From assembly GCA_003971905.1 (NCBI GenBank), contig RSEE01000057.1, positions 186,001 through 250,000 of the forward strand: a stretch of 64,000 bases of DNA, written 5' to 3'. The DNA is from Moniliella sp. 'wahieum' (taxonomy: Eukaryota > Basidiomycota > Moniliellomycetes > Moniliellales > Moniliellaceae). Positions within the stretch are counted from its first letter, which is position 1, and every line of letters starts with the position of its first letter. This document shows, piece by piece, positions 59,356-64,000 of this stretch. The notes under the pieces are model-generated. The model saw nothing but the letters and a program-made list of their open reading frames with translations. It searched no databases and had not been told where the DNA came from. Position numbers and translations under genes: made by a program.

Positions 59356-59807
59356 AATTTTTTGTAGTTACTCCGCGGCCTTCTTTTACTCCATCGCTTG
59401 TGCTTGAAGCTTGGTCTTGACTTGATCGATCGATCCGTCACTCAGTTTTCCGAGGCCGATATAAAAGACCCACTGCACTTGTACAGGGCGACAAGGAAGC
59501 GAGCGCTTGAAGCTGGAAGGAGGATGCTGGAAGTGTGAAGACCCTAGTAGCACGGAGGACAGTGTGTGGGGCCCCAGACGCAACAGGGGCGGCTGGCACG
59601 TGCACCCTCTTCCGAATAGCTGTGCCAATCGAGAAACGCAGACGCAGCCCGAGACACGAAAGAAAAAACAAAAAACAAAACAAAACAAAATGCAAAATGC
59701 AAATCCGAGGGCTGGACCCGGTCACGTGTGCCATCGCTCGTCTGCCACACCACTACCACCCTTGGGCGCCCCCCGTCCCGCCCAGACCCATCCCATCGCA
59801 TCTCCCC

Positions 59808-62094
59808 ATGCCACCACCGCCTGCGCCTCCCCCCACCTTCCGTCCCGGGGCTCCGCGCGCACACGCGCCCCGCTCTGGCTTCCGCCGCCCGCGCCGCCGC
59901 CCCCTCCTCTGGCGCTCCCGTGGCGACGCGTGCACACACCCCGTCCAGGTCGCCGGCCTGTGTGCCGTGTGCGGCCAGGAGCTCGACCCGGCCGGGCTGA
60001 GCCAGACGTCGATCGCCATGGCCCACAGCAGCGCCGGCATCAAGGTCAGCCGCTCCGAGGCCAAGCGGCTCGACACCGAGGCCACCCAGCAGCTGCTCGA
60101 CCAGCGCCGCCTGGCTCTCATCATCGACCTCGACCAGACCGTCATCCACGCCACTGTCGACCCTACCGTAGGCGAATGGATGGGCGACCCGACCAACCCC
60201 AACTACCCCCTCTCGAAGGCGTGGGTCGGTTTAAGCTGGCCAGCGATGGCCACACCGTCCTGCGCGTCGAGCCCTACTCGATTCTCGCCGCCCGGGCCCA
60301 GCGCCACGTCTCCGGCCACACTCCGCGCACATCCATGCCTCTGACTCCAACTCGGGCACCGACGACGAGTGGGACGATGGCCCCGAGGAATGCTGGTACT
60401 ATGTAAAGCCTCGCAAGGGCCTCCAGTCTTTTCTCTCCGCCATGGCGAAAAAGTACGAGCTACACGTGTACACGATGGGCACGCGCTCCTACGCCGACTG
60501 CGTGTGCCAACTAGTCGACCCCACCGGCACGCTCTTCGGGGCTCGCATCCTCTCCCGTGACGAAAACGGAACGATGTTGCAAAAGTCGCTTTCCCGCCTG
60601 TTTCCTATGGACACGAGCATGGTTGTCGTTATTGACGACCGGGCCGATGTATGGAAGTGGAGTCCCAACTTGGTCAAGGTGATCCCGTACGAATTCTTTG
60701 TTGGCATTGGCGACATTAATGCCTCCTTCCTTCCCCCGGCCCCTGGCACTGCGGACCAACAGGACGACGATGTGACGGACGAAGAGACTGAGCCGCATCC
60801 TGAGCAGACCGCGGAGACAACGACCAATCCTGATTCTGCGCCTGTGCCTGTACCTGTGCCTGCTCCTGAGGAGGAAGGTGCAGATGACGGGGTAGACGAG
60901 AATGCGCCAGAGAAAGCGGTGCAAGCGGCCCTTGTGGCGCAGATGGACGACCGCCCCTTGGCTAAGATGCAGCATGCACTCGAGCAAGATCGGACCGAGC
61001 CAACTCATGAGACAGCGTCACTGAGTCAGATGGAGGTGACGCCGAGTGGGCAGGCGTTGCAAGAGGGGGATAAGTTTGGTCTTGGTCTTGGCTTGGTGGA
61101 GGCGGAGGATTTGCAAGAACAAGATGCCGAGGCTGAACATGACTCGGATTCGGATTTGGTTCGGCCCCGTGTGCTAAGGGACGACGATGAGGAGCTACCG
61201 AGAGTGGCCGAGGTGCTAGGATCGATCCATGCTGCGTGGTATGCGCAATGGGATGCCACCCACCACGTCCCTGGCGGGACGGAAGGCAAACCCCAAGTGG
61301 AGGAAATCATTGCCGGGATTAAGGCGCGTGTCTTGGACGGCTGCACCATCGTTTTCAGCGGAGTCTTCCCTCTCGACACGGACCCGTTTGCTCAACCGCT
61401 CGTGCGTGCCGCGCAAGAATTCGGTGCCCACGTCCAGAGCGAAGTTACGCCGCTTGTCACCCACCTTGTTGCCGCCCGCCCAGGCACCGAAAAGATCCGA
61501 CTAGCCCAACGAGCCGGTGTCCCCCACATTGTCTATCCCGATTGGTTGCATGCCAGTGTGGCCCACTGGACGCGCTTGCCCGAACGGGCGTACAGTCTGC
61601 CGCTTGAGCCCCGTTCCCGTGCCAGCACACCCGCGCCCAATCCTGACTTGTCTATCTCCCACATGGACTGGGGCGTGGCGGCAGATGAGATTGATGCATT
61701 TCTCGAGGATGAGGATGATGAGTCAGAGGAGGAGGAGGAGGAGAGTCGAGCATCGTCGGTAGCTCCCTCGGCGCCTCCACTCTCGCCCAAAGGAGATACA
61801 CCCCTGATCCGGATGAGGCCAGTCTCTCGCCCCTGAGCAAGCGGCGTAAGATGGCTGAGGCACGGAAGGGCCAGTCCAGGCTGAAGCATTCGCTCACCCT
61901 GGATGAGACAGTAGCGGCGGAAGAAGAGGAGGAGGAAGAGCCACGAAGTCGCTCCACGCAGGCCGCCTCTCCGGTTGTACGCCCTGTCGAGCTCAAGTGT
62001 GCGTCCCAGTCGGACCCAGAGCGAAGCAGGGGACAGCGTGGATCTTGATGCGTTTGCAGACGATCTCGAGCTAGAGCTGGAACATGATTTATAG
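59808..62094 (+). CDS. FCP1: FCP1, RNA polymerase II CTD phosphatase
   Basis: Dephosphorylates Ser in the Pol II C-terminal domain. CTHPVQVAGLCAVCGQEL is the FCP1-type Cys motif. The catalytic DxDxT is in LALIIDLDQTVIHATVDP, followed by GEWMGDPTNPNYPL, ECWYYVKPRKGLQSFLSAMA, YELHVYTMGTRSYAD, LSRDENG, SLSRLFPMDTSMVVVIDDRA and DVWKWSPNLVKVIPYEFF. A BRCT domain follows (GCTIVFSGVFPLD...FGAHVQSEV...THLVAAR...IVYPDWLHASV). The acidic tail ends AFADDLELELEHDL at 62094. Frame breaks near 60215, 60310, 61790 and 62020. About 760 residues. An in-frame ATG at 59697 after an A-rich leader is an alternative start. The gene is convergent with CHO1, with 183 bases between stops. Confidence 0.92.
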
Positions 62095-62277
62095 CACGGA
62101 AATCTATGGCGCTGGGTACCTAAGGAGCAGCACTGAAACCGGCTATACGACAGCGAGGATGGGGGCGGGGCGAGGGAAGGTTGATGAGATTCAACCGAAA
62201 TAACCAGGAGCTAGTAGACTGGGCTACCAGGGGGACGCCATGGCGGTTCCAGTCCGCCGTTACCGGCATCCAGCCCA

Positions 62278-63656
62278 TTAGGGCTTGGGCACCTTGAGCG
62301 TCTTGGACACCAGGGCCATAGCCCATGCGAGCCACAAAAGGACATGACGTGAACGGTGGTGTAAAGGTGGGACTGGGTCCAGGCTGTGACGCTGTCCGGG
62401 CTGGGCAGGGCAGGCCATTGGGCCACCTGCGGCACCTTGAGCGCAACCAATGCTTTGACCTGTTCTAGTACCCCAAACAATGCGACCACCACTGGAGCCG
62501 GGTCAAGCTCCACGGTGCCCCCTGGCACAACGGAGAGGCCAAGGGCGCGCTTGCTTTCCCGAGCAGCCTGAGCCGCGGGGGAGGCCAGCGCGCCACACCA
62601 ACCTACAGCATTGGGATTAGGGTCGGTGCCGATGAGGTGGTGGGTAGCCCAGCGGAGCAGACGCGAAGGCTGCTCGGAAAAGAGCTGGGTATGGTGGCTC
62701 TCAATTGGTCCAACTGGCCCAGCATCGACGGCGCCATAGAGCAGCGAAAGGGCCATGCCGCCAACGAGGATGAGCGAGGAGGGAATGGGCAAGCCTTCAA
62801 AGTACTTGGCTTTGCCACTCTTGTCGTGAGGAATGGAGGCGGCAGTAACGTTGAAGCGAGCGAGGCGGGCAATACCGCAGCAGACAAAGATGGTGAGCAC
62901 CATCGAGTCGAGGTAGGTGCGCATCCCCAACGCATACGCCGCAAACGCGGGCGCCATGCCAAAGCTCACCGAGTCCGCCAGCGAATCCAGCTCCTGGCCC
63001 AGAAGGGAGGAGGAGCGGCGCCAGCGCGCGACACGGCCGTCAAGCAAATCGAAGACGGCACCCATGAGTGGGAACCAGAGGGCGTGCCAGGCATGGATGG
63101 GGTCCGAGGTGAGCAAATAGCGGCCCGAGGCAAAAATGCTCTGGGCGCCACAGAAGCCGTTCATGAGAGTAAACGCATCGGCCAGATGGAAGTTGCGGAC
63201 CAAGCTAAAGTGGCCCTCGCGCTCGACAAACTGGACCAACGCGGCGGCAGGAGGGGATGTCTCTTTCTGAGCCTGGCTGGTTTTCTTGGCCGCCTTGGAC
63301 TTGGACTTGGACTTGGACTTGGACTTGGACGGCGTCGCGGGGCCGACGTGGGCGGGGGCGAGGGCAGGCAGAGTTGCGGGCCATGGCGAGGAGAGGCGGG
63401 AGGGGGGGCGGAAGACGACGCGAGTGGCGTCCTTTTGGTGCTGGGTGTGGGTCTGGTCTGGTGGGATCTGCCAGAGTTCGCCACCGCTCGTGTCCAGGAG
63501 GAGCTGCTGCGAACACGCCGGGACCCGAGAAGGATTGGCAGGATTGGCGCGCCGCCCCGCCCAGCCAGACCCGCGAGGGGCAGCTGCGGGCGGGGGGGCA
63601 GTGAGCCGGCCGCAACACTGGCGCCGCGCGAGGGCACGTGGCAACCCTAACCGCAC
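62278..63656 (-). CDS. CHO1: CHO1, phosphatidylserine synthase
   Basis: CDP-diacylglycerol-serine O-phosphatidyltransferase, an ER membrane enzyme making phosphatidylserine. The CDP-alcohol phosphotransferase signature DLLDGRVAR...GQELDSLAD (DxxDGxxARx8Gx3Dx3D) is intact, preceded by FSLVRNFHLADAFTLMNGF and followed by IARLARFNVTA and SGKAKYFEGLPIPSSLILVG. The true C-terminus, LAWAMALVSKTLKVPKP, needs one indel near 62345. A (Lys-Ser)6 run is encoded by a 6-bp repeat at about 63297-63335. No ATG was found in the frame upstream; the frame opens at a GTG at 63656, so the start is unknown and probably lies beyond another frame break. Family proteins are about 270-300 residues, so the long N-terminus may be partly non-coding. 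Confidence 0.85.
63297..63335. repeat. (TTGGAC)n hexamer repeat in CHO1
   Basis: About six hexamers, in frame, giving alternating Lys-Ser in the N-terminal region of the phosphatidylserine synthase. Confidence 0.85.
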
Positions 63657-64000
63657 CGCCTGCCGATCTGCCCACAGCGCCTGTGGGCCTTGCGGTCACG
63701 TGGCCGGCCGCATCCCGCCGCGCGGAGCCACCGGCTGTGGACGGCGCAGGGGCCAGGCGGGCACGGGGCTAGTGCTGGGACGCATCCACCAACACTGCCC
63801 CCCTCCTGCGAGGCTGCTGGGTTGTGGGGCTCATACGTATCGCTCATACATCAGACAACGCGTGTCGGGCACTGCCGCTATATATATTTGTACCCCTTAT
63901 TCTTGTCCTCCACTTGGGCTGGCTTCGGGCAACATGGTTTGTAGTTGAGCCTGATAGAGTCTGTTGTTCTAAGAGTTGCCATACCTCGCAACATCCAGTG
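63657..64000. other. Intergenic, end of window
   Basis: Upstream of CHO1; no gene seen. Confidence 0.45.

Overview
The window looks like nuclear DNA of a GC-rich fungus, most likely a basidiomycete and possibly Ustilaginomycotina. The reasons are zero to two short introns (about 50-100 bp, GTACGT/GTATGT-like donors) in most genes, strongly Pro/Ser/Gln-rich protein tails, fungal-type proteins (SIP5, OST4, PDX1, a yapsin-like protease, a KIN4-like kinase with KA1) and a tRNA-Gly with an intron. The species cannot be named from sequence alone.

Layout. 0-5 kb, plus strand: a 5'-truncated SABATH-like methyltransferase, the tiny OST4 subunit, and a PKA catalytic subunit. 7.1-8.7 kb, minus: a PCL/PHO80-type cyclin. 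8.7-18.1 kb: a gene-free island rich in 7-bp palindrome repeats. 18-26 kb: SIP5 (minus), diverging from a degenerate mitochondrial DEAD-box protein (plus), then an unknown small protein and PDX1 (plus). 26-38 kb, all minus: NAD-malic enzyme, phospholipase D, eIF4A3/FAL1, ERO1. 38-47 kb, plus: a GPI-type aspartyl protease and an ABCF ATPase with a duplicated N-terminal domain. 47-56 kb: a relic repeat, a poly-Q protein (minus), tRNA-Gly (minus) and a KIN4-like kinase (minus). 56-64 kb: a second repeat-rich island, tRNA-Thr (plus), FCP1 (plus) and CHO1 (minus).

These are ordinary housekeeping and signalling genes, not a cluster. Loose themes are ER and membrane biology (OST4, ERO1, CHO1, phospholipase D), mitochondrial pyruvate metabolism (PDX1 and malic enzyme, convergent neighbours) and nutrient signalling (PKA, cyclin, SIP5, KIN4-like kinase).

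Two features dominate. First, nearly every protein gene is broken by single-base frameshifts, mostly at homopolymer runs where one base appears missing; this points to uncorrected long-read errors rather than pseudogenes, so CDS spans below are reconstructed across frames. Second, the intergenic DNA carries a recurrent design: six-base palindromes of the form A-N4-T repeated at exactly 7-bp spacing. The core changes (ACATGT, ACTAGT, ACCGGT, AAGCTT, AACGTT, AGTACT, ATGCAT, ATCGAT) while the 7-bp register is kept. I know of no described element with this structure.
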